Assembly: GCF_003946445.1 (NCBI RefSeq)
Contig: NZ_RHOF01000001.1
Coordinates: 103,676 to 167,675 of the forward strand
Length of the DNA stretch: 64,000 nucleotides
Reading direction: 5' to 3'
From: Loigolactobacillus jiayinensis
Lineage (GTDB): Bacteria > Bacillota > Bacilli > Lactobacillales > Lactobacillaceae
Below are positions 52,513 through 62,498 of the stretch, piece after piece. The number at the start of each line of letters is the position of its first letter. Position 1 is the first letter of the stretch. Made by a program: the position numbers and the translations under genes. A model generated the notes under the pieces. That model was given only the letters and a program-made list of their open reading frames with translations, had not been told where the DNA came from and ran no database searches.

Positions 52513-52980
52513 ATGTTTGAATATACAGTTGCTAGTGACGCCGCAACGCAGAAAGTTGGGGCAGCGCTAGGCCAGTTAGTGCAACCCGGTAGCGTCATTT
52601 TTTTACAAGGCGATCTTGGTGCTGGTAAAACAACCTTTACTAAAGGGCTAGCCGCCGCGCTAGGAATTCAGCAGTACGTGAAGAGCCCTACCTTTACGCT
52701 AATCCGCGAATATACTTCAGGGCGGTTGCCGCTCTATCATATGGATGTTTATCGTTTGGAAAACGGCGGTGGTGACGAATTAGGCTTAGAAGAATATTTC
52801 AATGGTGCTGGAGTCTCGGTGGTGGAATGGCCGCAATTTATTGAAGATGAATGGCCGGACGATTATTTACAGATCGAGATCAAAAAAGTGGCAACTAATG
52901 ATCAACAGCGGCAGTTACTTTTTCACCCACAGGGTCAGCGTTATGAACAATTGGTGGCGCAGTTAGCGCAGGCACTATGA
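52513..52980 (+). CDS. tsaE: tRNA threonylcarbamoyladenosine synthesis ATPase
   Basis: A 155-residue TsaE (YdiB): Walker A GDLGAGKTTFTKGLA, VKSPTFTLIREYTSGRLPLYHMDVYRL, and VVEWPQFIEDEWP. It drives the TsaB/TsaD complex that makes t6A37 in tRNA. The ATG at 52513 follows AAGGAC; the open frame extends 17 codons upstream. It overlaps the following acetyltransferase gene by four bases. Confidence 0.92.
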   Translation: MFEYTVASDAATQKVGAALGQLVQPGSVIFLQGDLGAGKTTFTKGLAAALGIQQYVKSPTFTLIREYTSGRLPLYHMDVYRLENGGGDELGLEEYFNGAGVSVVEWPQFIEDEWPDDYLQIEIKKVATNDQQRQLLFHPQGQRYEQLVAQLAQAL

Positions 52981-53501
52981 GTGATGAAGTGACATTGCGA
53001 CCAGCTACGCCAGCAGATGCGGCAGCGCTATTAAGCCTGCTCGGTCAACTGGCACAGGAAACGCCATTTTTATTAACGGATATCGCTGATCTACAAGTAG
53101 CGGTCGACGTGGAAGCTGCACAATTACAGCAATTAGCCCAAGCGGACAATAATGTCTTATTTGTCGCAGTACTAGGCGATGAACTGGTTGGTATGGCGCG
53201 GGTGACGGCCAGTGCAGCACCAGAAATTCAACATATCGGTGAAATTGGGGTTGCTGTATTGCACGAATTTTGGGGTTACGGTTTAGGCACAGCGTTGTTG
53301 GAGGAAGTATTGGCGTGGGCGCAAGCTAATCCGCTGATCCGCCGCCTAGAGTTAACTGTACAAGAGCGTAATCAGCGAGCATACCAGCTGTATCAGAAGC
53401 TAGATTTTCAAGTTGAAGGTAAAACGGTCCGAGGCTTTTATGACGCAGAGGCTGGTTTTCAAACCCTGATTCGCATGGCCCGTTTGATCGATCATCAGTA
53501 A
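52977..53501 (+). CDS. GNAT-family N-acetyltransferase
   Basis: A 174-residue acetyltransferase: TLRPATPADAAALLSLLGQL, GEIGVAVLHEFWGYGLGTALLEEVL with the acetyl-CoA loop, and RRLELTVQERNQRAYQLYQKLDFQVEG. Translationally coupled to tsaE by ATGA. rimI is often near tsaE/tsaB, but the arrangement of motifs here is closer to general LAB acetyltransferases than to RimI, so the substrate is left open. Confidence 0.82.
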   Translation: MSDEVTLRPATPADAAALLSLLGQLAQETPFLLTDIADLQVAVDVEAAQLQQLAQADNNVLFVAVLGDELVGMARVTASAAPEIQHIGEIGVAVLHEFWGYGLGTALLEEVLAWAQANPLIRRLELTVQERNQRAYQLYQKLDFQVEGKTVRGFYDAEAGFQTLIRMARLIDHQ

Positions 53502-53504
53502 AAA

Positions 53505-53543
53505 AGAACGTTGTCACCGCAATTAAGGGTGACAGCGTTCTTT
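53505..53543. terminator. bidirectional terminator
   Basis: AAAGAACG-TGTCACC pairs with GGTGACA-CGTTCTTT between convergent genes. Confidence 0.82.
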
Positions 53544-53546
53544 AGT

Positions 53547-54083
53547 TTAGGCAATCACTTTAACAAACGATTTCAACCGCTCAGGGCCAAATTGATGAGC
53601 TTCTTGCAATAAAATATTGGCGCAAGCCCGACTGTCGTCCAATGCATTGTGATGATGTTCTAATTCAATGTTAAGTGCCGCACACAATGTGTTCAGCTTA
53701 TGGTCACTAAATTCAGGATAGAACTGGCGACTAGTACGTACGGTGTCCAAAGCCAAATATTGTGGGGTTGGCAATTGATAATGTTCCAGACTACTGCGCA
53801 AAACACCAATATCAAAACTGGCATTATGGGCGACTATTAAGCGATCACGTTGAAATAGTGACGCAATGTGTGGCCACAGAGTAGGAAAATCAGGTGCATC
53901 GGCAACATCAGCAGTATGAATACCGTGGATTTGCGTATTACGCCAGAAAAATGGCGTATCAGGTTTGATCAACGAATAAAATTCATCAACGATTTGGTCA
54001 TTGCGCACGACGGTTAAGGCTAAGGAACAGGCACTGTAACGTTTAGCGTTGGCTGTTTCAAAATCCATTGCCACAAAGTTCAA
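53547..54083 (-). CDS. DnaQ-like 3'-5' exonuclease
   Basis: A 178-residue DEDDh exonuclease: ExoI motif VAMDFETANAKRYSACSLAL, ExoII AHNASFDIGVLRSSLEHYQLP, ExoIII HHNALDDSRACANI. It resembles the epsilon-like stand-alone proofreading or repair exonucleases of Firmicutes. The TTG at 54083 is chosen because AGGTGA lies five bases upstream; a GTG at 54092 lies inside that site. Confidence 0.85.
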   Translation of the reverse strand: MNFVAMDFETANAKRYSACSLALTVVRNDQIVDEFYSLIKPDTPFFWRNTQIHGIHTADVADAPDFPTLWPHIASLFQRDRLIVAHNASFDIGVLRSSLEHYQLPTPQYLALDTVRTSRQFYPEFSDHKLNTLCAALNIELEHHHNALDDSRACANILLQEAHQFGPERLKSFVKVIA

Positions 54084-54149
54084 ATTATTCACCTATTTCA
54101 TTAAAATATTATCACTATTGTACGAACAAATGTACGCTTTGTAAAGTGA

Positions 54150-54914
54150 TCAAGCTTCTAGTTCTGGCTTTGTGAGTAACAGCACTGGACAATGATCCGA
54201 CCCTAACACATCAGTTAAGATTTCCGCATCAGCTAATTTTGGTTGTAGTTGGTTGGCAGCAACAAAATAGTCGATCCGCCACCCAGCGTTATTTTTGCGA
54301 GCGTTGAAGCGATAACTCCACCATGAATAAGTAACTTGATCAGGGTAGAAGTAGCGGAAACTATCGGTGAAACCAGCAGCCAATAATTGGCTAAACTTAC
54401 CCCGTTCTTCATCAGAAAAGCCAGCGTTATGATGATTAGTCTTATCATTTTTCAAATCAATTGGTTCGTGGGCAACGTTAAGATCACCACAGAAAATGAC
54501 TGGTTTCTTTTGATTCAACGTACTGATATAGCTGAGAAAAGCATCCTCCCATGACATGCGGTAGTCCAGGCGCTTCAATTGATTTTGTGAATTGGGAGTG
54601 TAGCAAGTTAGCAAATAAAAATCTTTATATTCCAATGTGATCAGGCGGCCTTCTTGATCATGTTCAGCGACGCCCATGCCATAAGCCACGCTCAACGGTT
54701 CATGTTTAGTGAAAATTGCTGTACCAGAATAGCCTTTACGTTCAGCATAATTCCAATATTGATGATAGCCAGGCAAGGTCATTTCAATTTGGCCGGCCTG
54801 TAACTTAGTTTCTTGAATACAGAAAAAATCAGCATCTTGTTGTTCAAAAAATTCCATAAAGTTTTTTTTAACAACAGCGCGTAAGCCATTAACGTTCCAC
54901 GAAATAAATTTCAT
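54150..54914 (-). CDS. exoA: exodeoxyribonuclease III / AP endonuclease
   Basis: A 254-residue endonuclease/exonuclease/phosphatase-fold enzyme cutting DNA at abasic sites: FISWNVNGLRAV, FFCIQETKLQ (metal-binding Glu), CYTPNSQ, FCGDLNVAHEPIDL, and the C-terminal GSDHCPV. The ATG at 54914 follows GGAGTG. Functionally it complements ung in base excision repair, though the genes are 3 kb apart. Confidence 0.94.
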   Translation of the reverse strand: MKFISWNVNGLRAVVKKNFMEFFEQQDADFFCIQETKLQAGQIEMTLPGYHQYWNYAERKGYSGTAIFTKHEPLSVAYGMGVAEHDQEGRLITLEYKDFYLLTCYTPNSQNQLKRLDYRMSWEDAFLSYISTLNQKKPVIFCGDLNVAHEPIDLKNDKTNHHNAGFSDEERGKFSQLLAAGFTDSFRYFYPDQVTYSWWSYRFNARKNNAGWRIDYFVAANQLQPKLADAEILTDVLGSDHCPVLLLTKPELEA

Positions 54915-55069
54915 ATTATTCACTCCATTCAAATTTCCTACCTTCCTTATTCTACAAAAGATTGATGAGAAACTAAAGAGCTGGTGATACCAAGACTATC
55001 AAAAGCGTTTTTTTCATGCTAAAATATATAGAATAGACGACTTTAAATGATGAAAGGAATGCGTCCAAA

Positions 55070-55984
55070 ATGTTGCAAAAAGAACCGACTATTGTGGAGT
55101 TGTTTCCGCAAATTGAAATCAAGTTGGCTGAGCCATTAAGCCATTACACGTACACAAAAACCGGCGGTAAGGCGGATATTTTGGCGTTTCCGAAAAGTAG
55201 TAACGAGGTCCAAACACTGGTTAATTATGCGCATAGTCAGCAATTAGCATTAACAGTGATCGGCAATGCCAGTAACTTGATCGTCAAAGATGGTGGCATT
55301 CGTGGCTTAGTTTTGATCCTGACAGCGATGGCGGTTATCACAGTGACCGATACGACATTACACGCCCAAGCTGGTGCAAAATTGATCGACACAACGATTG
55401 CAGCGGCAGACGCTGGCTTAAGTGGCATCGAATTTGCGGCAGGAATTCCCGGCAGTGTTGGTGGTGCGATGTTTATGAATGCCGGCGCTTATGGTGGTGA
55501 AATGAGTGACGCCGTACAAAGCGTGACTGTACTTTTACCTAATGGCACGATCAGCGAGCTAAGTCGAACTGCTTTACATTTTGCTTATCGGCATAGTATT
55601 ATTCAAGAAAATAATAGTGTGGTGTTAGCGGCAACTTTTGCGTTGACTAAGGGTGAACCAGCAAAAATCAAGGCGGAAATGGCTGATTTCAACGCGCGGC
55701 GGGCAGCCAAACAACCGTTAGAATACCCATCCTGTGGTAGTGTTTTTAAACGGCCAACTGGCTACTTTACTGGTAAATTGATCCACGAAGCAGGGTTGCA
55801 GGGGCATATTATCGGCGATGTACAAATTTCGACTAAACATGCTGGGTTTATGATCAATCTAGGTCATGGCACTGCTACGGACTATATTGACCTGATTCGC
55901 TATGTCCAAGCAGAAGTTTTTAAGCAGTTTAGCGTCGCTTTGGAGCCAGAAGTCCGTATTATCGGCGAAGATTTGATTGAATAG
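55070..55984 (+). CDS. murB: UDP-N-acetylenolpyruvoylglucosamine reductase
   Basis: A 304-residue type II MurB, an FAD enzyme of peptidoglycan precursor synthesis: [53 protein letters not shown], the active Ser in [11 protein letters not shown], and [22 protein letters not shown] after AAAGGAA. Terminated directly after the stop. Confidence 0.95.
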   Translation: MLQKEPTIVELFPQIEIKLAEPLSHYTYTKTGGKADILAFPKSSNEVQTLVNYAHSQQLALTVIGNASNLIVKDGGIRGLVLILTAMAVITVTDTTLHAQAGAKLIDTTIAAADAGLSGIEFAAGIPGSVGGAMFMNAGAYGGEMSDAVQSVTVLLPNGTISELSRTALHFAYRHSIIQENNSVVLAATFALTKGEPAKIKAEMADFNARRAAKQPLEYPSCGSVFKRPTGYFTGKLIHEAGLQGHIIGDVQISTKHAGFMINLGHGTATDYIDLIRYVQAEVFKQFSVALEPEVRIIGEDLIE

Positions 55985-55985
55985 C

Positions 55986-56024
55986 TAACAGCTGACTTCG
56001 AGGTGAGGTCAGCTGTTTTTTACA
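55986..56024 (+). terminator. murB terminator
   Basis: AACAGCTGAC and GTCAGCTGTT arms followed by a T-run. Confidence 0.82.
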
Positions 56025-56059
56025 GTTAGCAGGAAGTCCATTATGAAGGAGTCGATGTC

Positions 56060-58186
56060 ATGAACATATTAGAAGCCGTTATCATGTTAGTCAGCGTTGT
56101 ACTTGTCTCTAACGTGATCAGTCACTATCTAACTTTTATACCAGTCAGCTTGATTCAAATTGTTAGCGGCCTAGTGTTGGCGCTGGTTTTCAAAGTGACG
56201 ATTCCGTTACGGACAGATTGGTTTATGCTCTTATTTATCGCGCCATTGCTTTTTAACGATGGCCGTCATTTTCCTAAACGCGAACTATGGGCGCTACGTG
56301 GACCAATCATCATGAACGCAATTTTTCTCGTGTTTGTGACCATGTTTGTTGGGGGTTGGTTCATTCATTTCTTGGTGCCCGACCTACCATTAGCTGCCAG
56401 TATTGCCCTAGCGGCGATTATTTCACCAACTGATCCAGTGGCAGTACAGTCAATTTCGAAGCAAGCTAAGTTACCTAGCAACGTGCTTCATTTAGTCAGT
56501 GGCGAAAGCCTGATCAACGATGCCAGTGGTTTGATTGGCTTTAAGTACGGCATAGCGGCTGCGGTAACTGGTGTTTTCACTTGGCAACAAGCTGCTGGTG
56601 ACTTTTTTTACATCTCAATTGTTGGCGCTTTAATGGGGATGCTATTGATGGCAATGATCCAAGCACTGCGTACTTTTATCCTCCAACAAGGAATCAACGA
56701 TGTCGTGCTCCACACCGTGTTGCAAATTGTGACCCCATTTATTATCTATTTGGTGGTCGAAGAAGCACTCCATGCATCAGGTGTCATTGCTGTTGTTAGC
56801 GCGGGTATCGTGTATAACTTCTCGCAGCCGGCATTAATGGACTACTTGCCTGAGCTAAAAATTGTAACCGAGCGGACCTGGGATATCGCAATTTATTTGT
56901 TAAATGGTATTGTCTTTTTGATTCTTGGTATTGAGCTACCACTGGCAATGACGCAAACAATTCGCAATCCCAGCGACAACACCTGGATGGCAATCGGTGA
57001 TATCATTTTAGTCTGGCTGGCGATTTTCGTGATTCGCGTGCTATGGACCCTCGTCAACGTTACGTTCAAGTGGCTGAAGGATAAAGAAAAGCATCAGCGG
57101 CCTAGTTTAAATGTGGCTTTGCTGTCAGGCTTAACCGGTGTCCGCGGTGCAATCACCATGGCCGGTGTTTTATCAGTGCCCTATACACTAGCAAGTGGTG
57201 CAGCATTTCCCGAACGCGCATTAATGTTGTTTATTGCTGCCGGGGTGATTATTTTAAGTTTACTGATGGCGGTGATCTTCATTCCGTTGCTAACGCGGAC
57301 ACCTGTGTCGATCACTACCCGGGGAACTGAGCCAGTGGTAGATAACGACATGGATACAACTGCGGTAGCAACCACTGAATCAAAGTTATCTGAAAGTGAA
57401 GCCCGAATTTACACATTGCGACTAGCAATCAATCGACTAGAAAGTGAACGGCGTCCAGAAAATCAGCGCGTTGTTTATGATTTGATCACCGAATATCAAG
57501 AAATTGTGCGCCGGTTGCAGGCTGCTTATCAACCAGAAGAAAAAATCGCACCATTTTTAGATGAAGAATTAGCTTTACGGCGAATCGCGTTGCAAGGTGA
57601 AACTGACGTATTGGACAAATTGTGGCGCGATGGCAAGATCCAGGAACGTAGCTATCAACAATTTCAGAAGCATTTAGTCCACCGCTTGCAAATGGTTGAG
57701 AATTTACCCCATAAATTGCAGCGGCCTAATTTTTTCACGCGTATGCATCGCTTGGGAACTTGGGCGAGTCATATGCGGTTAAAATTAGTTCGCGCGCGGT
57801 TTAGCGGGCCGTACTATAACGAGCGTTTATTTATTGAAAAAGAAACCGCAAAAGGGGGCATTAAGGCGTTATCAGCGTACTTAAAGCAGCCGGAAGCTAA
57901 GGCGGCCCATTATAATCGACAAGTGATTTATCAGATCATCATCAGCTACCAAAATCGAATTGAACAAATTAAACATTTACATCGTGAACAAACTGGCCAG
58001 CATTCACGGCGCGCTGATTATGACCGTACGATGCGTGGTCTACGCTTTAAGGCGTTAGCTGCTGAGCGCAGTGGAATTCAGAATATGGTTGAACAAGGTT
58101 ATATTTCCTGGGCGTTAGCAGCGAAGTTGCGGCAATACGTCAATTATTCGGAGAATGCCTTGTTACTTGGTGAAGATGTGGACTAA
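56060..58186 (+). CDS. CPA1-family Na+/H+ antiporter
   Basis: A 708-residue NhaP/YjcE-type antiporter. About twelve membrane helices span residues 1-415: FIAPLLFNDGRHFPKRELW, AAIISPTDPVAVQSIS with the ion-binding Asp, GESLINDASGLIGFK, and LLSGLTGVRGAITMAG. A 290-residue charged helical cytoplasmic tail follows. It exchanges Na+ (or K+) for H+. ATG after AAGGAG. The second cation antiporter in the window, unrelated to the CPA2 protein at 4855. Confidence 0.9.
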   Translation: MNILEAVIMLVSVVLVSNVISHYLTFIPVSLIQIVSGLVLALVFKVTIPLRTDWFMLLFIAPLLFNDGRHFPKRELWALRGPIIMNAIFLVFVTMFVGGWFIHFLVPDLPLAASIALAAIISPTDPVAVQSISKQAKLPSNVLHLVSGESLINDASGLIGFKYGIAAAVTGVFTWQQAAGDFFYISIVGALMGMLLMAMIQALRTFILQQGINDVVLHTVLQIVTPFIIYLVVEEALHASGVIAVVSAGIVYNFSQPALMDYLPELKIVTERTWDIAIYLLNGIVFLILGIELPLAMTQTIRNPSDNTWMAIGDIILVWLAIFVIRVLWTLVNVTFKWLKDKEKHQRPSLNVALLSGLTGVRGAITMAGVLSVPYTLASGAAFPERALMLFIAAGVIILSLLMAVIFIPLLTRTPVSITTRGTEPVVDNDMDTTAVATTESKLSESEARIYTLRLAINRLESERRPENQRVVYDLITEYQEIVRRLQAAYQPEEKIAPFLDEELALRRIALQGETDVLDKLWRDGKIQERSYQQFQKHLVHRLQMVENLPHKLQRPNFFTRMHRLGTWASHMRLKLVRARFSGPYYNERLFIEKETAKGGIKALSAYLKQPEAKAAHYNRQVIYQIIISYQNRIEQIKHLHREQTGQHSRRADYDRTMRGLRFKALAAERSGIQNMVEQGYISWALAAKLRQYVNYSENALLLGEDVD

Positions 58187-58320
58187 AAATTAAGTGAGCA
58201 CCATGCAAGATTGGGGCGCGGCTTAATTAGACAGTTTAAAGTAGTCTTCGCTGGGAGCAGTAAGGGTAAAACCAATGCCGGCAGGTGCTCGCCTTTAGTT
58301 GGTATGTTCTTAATAGCTAT

Positions 58321-58373
58321 AAAAAATAGCAGACATAATTAATCGAAAAAATTAATTATGTCTGCTATTTTTA
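58321..58373. terminator. long bidirectional terminator
   Basis: A perfect 22-bp stem (AAAATAGCAGACATAATTAAT and complement) around CGAAAAA, with T-runs on both strands, between convergent genes. The 130 bp before it hold nothing I can name. Confidence 0.88.
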
Positions 58374-58413
58374 GTTAAACATGAGCGAAATTATAATTGA
58401 CTTGGCTTAATTT

Positions 58414-59400
58414 TTAAAGGCTAACTAATGTCCGACCTTGATGTTTCTTGTTCATAAATTCAGCTAGCGTTGTTGGTAATTCATTAAAGTCGATGATAGC
58501 GTGATGTAGCAATGCCCGGTTATCTGGCTTGAAGTCAGTGGCAAGTTGTTGCCAAACTGCTACCCGCTTAGCTGCTGGGTAGCTGACAGAATCAATGCCT
58601 TGTAAGCGGATGCCACGGAGGATGAATGGTAATGTGGTCGTAGCTAATTTATTGCCGCCAGCATTGCCTGATAAGGCGACGATACCACTGTAACTGACCT
58701 GCGGCAGAATTTCTGCCAACAAGTCACCACCAACTGCGTCGACAACGCCAACAAATTTTTGTTTTTGTAACGGTTTATGGCGGGCATCAGCCAACTCATC
58801 TGGGGTCACAATGTTAGTTGCACCTAATTCATGTAGGTAATCGCTAGCTGCTGGGTTGCGGCTGACAACCGTTAGATCAGTGTAGCCGAGCTGGTGCAGA
58901 AAAGCAGTTGCCCAGCCGCCAACACCACCAGTTGCCCCGGTGACTAACAATGGGGCATCTAATGGAAAGTCGTATTTCAATAAAGCTCGTACTGACAAGG
59001 CAGCCGTAAAACCTGCAGTCCCGTACCACATAGCTTCTTGTAAGCTTAAATTTTCCGGTAACGCAACTAACCATTTAGCCGGTACCGTGATGTACTCAGC
59101 GTAACCGCCAGGCCAGCTAATACCAAGGTCAAAGCCAATTAATAGGACTTTTTGGTCGACCTTGAAATTGGCGCTGGTGCTAGCGATGACGGTTCCGGCG
59201 GCATCAACCCCTGGAACTTGAGGATATTGGCGCAATACACCACTACGAGAATTTAGCGTTAGTGCGTCCTTATAGTTAATGTCGGAGTAAGCGACTTTAA
59301 CTGTAACTTGATCCGCAGCTAATTGCGGTAATTCTTGCTCGATAAATGTCGGCGTGACTTGGGTGTCATCTAATTGTAGTTCTAATGCTTGGTATTTCAT
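58414..59400 (-). CDS. YhdH/AcuI-type NADPH:quinone oxidoreductase
   Basis: A 328-residue medium-chain dehydrogenase/reductase without the zinc ligands: SDINYKDALTLNSRSGVLRQ, VPGVDAAGTV, Rossmann motif TGATGGVGGWATAF, and GIDSVSYPAAKR. Family members reduce acrylyl-CoA or quinones with NADPH. The ATG at 59400 follows AAGGAGG; a 44-codon open extension upstream has no ribosome-binding site. Likely promoter on the minus strand: TTGTCT, 18 bp, TACAAT (59470-59441), followed by the dyad ATAACAATGTTAT. Confidence 0.85.
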   Translation of the reverse strand: MKYQALELQLDDTQVTPTFIEQELPQLAADQVTVKVAYSDINYKDALTLNSRSGVLRQYPQVPGVDAAGTVIASTSANFKVDQKVLLIGFDLGISWPGGYAEYITVPAKWLVALPENLSLQEAMWYGTAGFTAALSVRALLKYDFPLDAPLLVTGATGGVGGWATAFLHQLGYTDLTVVSRNPAASDYLHELGATNIVTPDELADARHKPLQKQKFVGVVDAVGGDLLAEILPQVSYSGIVALSGNAGGNKLATTTLPFILRGIRLQGIDSVSYPAAKRVAVWQQLATDFKPDNRALLHHAIIDFNELPTTLAEFMNKKHQGRTLVSL

Positions 59401-59771
59401 CAAAAAGCCTCCTTGTAAAATAGTGGCAATAACATTGTTATAATTGTAACCCTTTTCAGTACAGTTAGACAAGCGCAACACTTGAAAATTTTTAACGCCA
59501 TAATTTGTCATGATTTTTGTGGGAACCACCATGCAAAAACAGTTTACCCAATATGTTCAAGTTAACAAATGGTTTTAAAAATCGCTTGCTTAGATTATAA
59601 TTGATGTTGCTGTGCAAAGCGATAAAAAAGCGTTAACGTTAAGTTATTCTATTAGTTTTAGTGGCTTATAGTTAGGCGATTTTCAGCAACTTAATGACGT
59701 GCAGTGATAGCTGATGTGACCAGCAATGAACGGCAAAATTTAGATAGATAAAAGGGAGCGTGACAGTTAAG
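59401..59771. promoter_or_regulatory. divergent promoter region, oxidoreductase and potABCD
   Basis: 371 bp. The minus-strand promoter of the reductase lies near 59441-59470 with a short dyad beside it. On the plus strand TATAAT at 59596-59601 with TTTTAA 17 bp upstream is a weak candidate for potA. No ORF or RNA gene seen. Confidence 0.4.
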
Positions 59772-60875
59772 TTGGCCAATACAATTATCAAATTTAGCGG
59801 CGTAAACAAGCGTTATGGGGATACGATGGCGTTAAAGCAAATTGATTTTGAGCTCGAACAGGGGAAATTTTATACGTTGTTAGGCCCGTCTGGTTGTGGT
59901 AAGACGACAATTCTGCGGATTTTGGCCGGCTTTACTGATGCCAGCGCGGGGACGATTGAATTTGAAGGTAAAAAAATAAACGATCTACCAGCAAATAAAC
60001 GTAAAATTAATACGGTATTTCAGGATTATGCGTTATTTCCACATTTAAATGTTTACGATAATGTCGCGTTTGGTTTAGTTCTAAAAAAGACGGCTAAAAA
60101 AGTTATCCATGAAAAGGTGATCGAAGCGTTGCGCTTGGTTCAGTTATCCGGTTATGAGGAACGCGAGATCAGTGAAATATCTGGTGGTCAACAGCAGCGG
60201 GTCGCAATCGCCCGGGCCATTGTTAACGAACCAGAAGTTTTATTGCTCGATGAACCATTGTCAGCATTGGACGCTAAATTACGAACGGCCATGCAGGTGG
60301 AGCTGCGTCAGTTACAGCAGCGCCTAGGAATCACCTTTGTTTTTGTCACCCATGATCAAGGGGAAGCATTGGCGATGAGTGATGAAATTTTTGTTATGAA
60401 TGCCGGTGAGATCCTGCAACAAGGTGCTCCAGTGGATATTTACGATGAACCAATCAATCATTTTGTCGCTGACTTTATCGGTGAAAGTAATATCGTTAAG
60501 GGACGGATGCTTGCCGATTATCAAGTGGAAATTCTTGGTCATCAATTTGAATGTGCTGACGCTGGGATGCGCGTTAACGAACCAGTTGAAGTCGTCATTC
60601 GACCAGAAGATCTGGTGCTAACAACTGTTGATAAGGCTAAATTAACGGTGACGGTCGATACGCAGGTGTTCCGCGGTGATATTTATGAAATTATGAGTCA
60701 CGATGACGCCGGCAATGAGTGGTTGATCCATTCTGTTCGTAAAACGGCGGTCGGTCAGCAAGTGGGCATCTACTTTGAACCGGAAGATATTCACGTGATG
60801 CGTTTCGGTGAATCAGAAGAAGATTTCGATGCCCGACTAGAAAGTTACGAGGACGATGCTGATGAAAAAGTATAA
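59772..60875 (+). CDS. potA: spermidine/putrescine ABC transporter ATPase
   Basis: A 367-residue ABC ATPase: Walker [38 protein letters not shown], signature [15 protein letters not shown], Walker [12 protein letters not shown], then a C-terminal TOBE domain (about 270-345). The TTG at 59772 aligns with the usual N-terminus ([15 protein letters not shown]); GTG 59760 abuts the GGGAG site and is less likely. Overlaps potB by 20 bases; first gene of potABCD. Confidence 0.9.
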   Translation: MANTIIKFSGVNKRYGDTMALKQIDFELEQGKFYTLLGPSGCGKTTILRILAGFTDASAGTIEFEGKKINDLPANKRKINTVFQDYALFPHLNVYDNVAFGLVLKKTAKKVIHEKVIEALRLVQLSGYEEREISEISGGQQQRVAIARAIVNEPEVLLLDEPLSALDAKLRTAMQVELRQLQQRLGITFVFVTHDQGEALAMSDEIFVMNAGEILQQGAPVDIYDEPINHFVADFIGESNIVKGRMLADYQVEILGHQFECADAGMRVNEPVEVVIRPEDLVLTTVDKAKLTVTVDTQVFRGDIYEIMSHDDAGNEWLIHSVRKTAVGQQVGIYFEPEDIHVMRFGESEEDFDARLESYEDDADEKV

Positions 60876-61674
60876 TACCTTTTACAGTGTACCGTATGTT
60901 CTCTGGCTATTGCTATTTGTGATTGCACCGCTAGTTTTGATCGTTTATCAATCCTTTTTTAACATTAATGGTCAATTAACGCTAAGTAATTATCGTGAGT
61001 ATTTTGGTTCTGGAACTTATTTACGCATGACCTTTAATTCGATTTGGTACGCTTTTATCATTACGGCAGTTACTTTGCTGATCAGCTATCCAACAGCATA
61101 TTGGCTCAGTCAAACGCGGCATAAGCAGTTATGGTTATTGCTGATCATTTTGCCGACGTGGATCAATTTATTGTTGAAAGCTTACGCGTTTATCGGTATT
61201 TTCAGCCAAGCAGGCGCGGCTAATCACTTCTTTGAATTTATTGGTATTGGGCCACAGCAGATTCTGTTTACCAAGGGCAGCTTTATTTTGGTGGCCGCGT
61301 ATATTGAAATTCCCTTTATGATCCTGCCGATTTTTAATGCTATCGATGAGTTGAATCCATCATTGGTCAATGCTAGTCGTGACCTTGGTGCAACCAATTG
61401 GCAGACCTTCAGTAAGGTGATTTTTCCGTTGACCTTAGACGGCGTTAAAGCCGGGGTCCAAGCTGTCTTCATTCCCTCACTCTCGCTATTTATGCTGACT
61501 CGTTTGATTGGGGGCAACAAAGTGATCACCTTGGGGACTGCAATTGAGGAACATTTCTTGGTAACCCAAAATTGGGGGATGGGTTCAACAATTGGGGTCG
61601 TCTTGATCGTAGCGATGGTCGTGATCATGTTTGCAACTGGTGAGCGCAAGAAGAAGGGGGGCCAGCGGCGATGA
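60856..61674 (+). CDS. potB: spermidine/putrescine ABC transporter permease PotB
   Basis: A 272-residue permease with six helices: first helix [42 protein letters not shown], and the EAA loop [23 protein letters not shown]. Starts inside potA (ATG 60856 or 60862) and ends overlapping potC by four bases. Confidence 0.92.
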   Translation: MLMKKYNTFYSVPYVLWLLLFVIAPLVLIVYQSFFNINGQLTLSNYREYFGSGTYLRMTFNSIWYAFIITAVTLLISYPTAYWLSQTRHKQLWLLLIILPTWINLLLKAYAFIGIFSQAGAANHFFEFIGIGPQQILFTKGSFILVAAYIEIPFMILPIFNAIDELNPSLVNASRDLGATNWQTFSKVIFPLTLDGVKAGVQAVFIPSLSLFMLTRLIGGNKVITLGTAIEEHFLVTQNWGMGSTIGVVLIVAMVVIMFATGERKKKGGQRR

Positions 61675-62498
61675 AACGTAAATGGTTTGATTGGCGTAAT
61701 ATCTATTTGTGGCTGGTTTTCTTAGTTCTGTACGCGCCGATTTTTTACTTGATCTTCTATTCCTTTAATGCTGGTACGACGATGACGCGTTTTAGTGGCT
61801 TTTCTTGGCAACATTATGCGGAATTGTTTGCCGACACGCGGATGATTGAAATCGTGCTGGATACATTGCTGATTGCGTTGTTGTCCTCATTGATAGCGAC
61901 TATTATCGGTATGTTAGGTGCACTGGCAATTTATGGAATCAAAAAGGTTTGGCTGAAAAATTCGATTTTATCCTTGAATAATATTTTAATGGTGTCACCG
62001 GATGTTATTATTGGCGCGAGCTTTCTGATTTTCTTCACTTTTTTGGGCTTACGGTTAGGCTTTAGTTCAGTGCTGCTCAGCCATATTGCCTTTTCAATTC
62101 CCATCGTTGTGTTAATGGTGTTGCCACGGCTCAATGAAATGAATCATTCGTTGATCGATGCAGCCACCGACTTAGGCGCCACCAACGTGCAGGTACTGAC
62201 GCGGGTGATCTTTCCCTTCATTACACCTGGTATTTTGACTGGTTTCTTCATGGCCTTCACTTATTCGTTGGACGATTTTGCGGTCACTTTTTTTGTCACT
62301 GGCAATGGCTTCGAAACGTTGTCCGTCGAAATTTACGCACGTGCTCGGCAAGGTATTAGCTTAGAGGTTAATGCATTGTCGGCGCTGATGTTCTTGTTCT
62401 CGTTATTGTTGATTGGCGGTTATTACTTTATTGAACAATATAACAATTCGAAAAAAGCACGCCGGCGTAATCGAATGGGGGCGAAATTGATCAAATGA
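61671..62498 (+). CDS. potC: spermidine/putrescine ABC transporter permease PotC
   Basis: A 275-residue permease: YLWLVFLVLYAPIFYLIFYSF as first helix, MVSPDVIIGASFLIFF, and the EAA loop LIDAATDLGATNVQVLTRVIFPF. Pairs with PotB to make the channel. ATGA overlaps at both ends. Confidence 0.92.
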   Translation: MKRKWFDWRNIYLWLVFLVLYAPIFYLIFYSFNAGTTMTRFSGFSWQHYAELFADTRMIEIVLDTLLIALLSSLIATIIGMLGALAIYGIKKVWLKNSILSLNNILMVSPDVIIGASFLIFFTFLGLRLGFSSVLLSHIAFSIPIVVLMVLPRLNEMNHSLIDAATDLGATNVQVLTRVIFPFITPGILTGFFMAFTYSLDDFAVTFFVTGNGFETLSVEIYARARQGISLEVNALSALMFLFSLLLIGGYYFIEQYNNSKKARRRNRMGAKLIK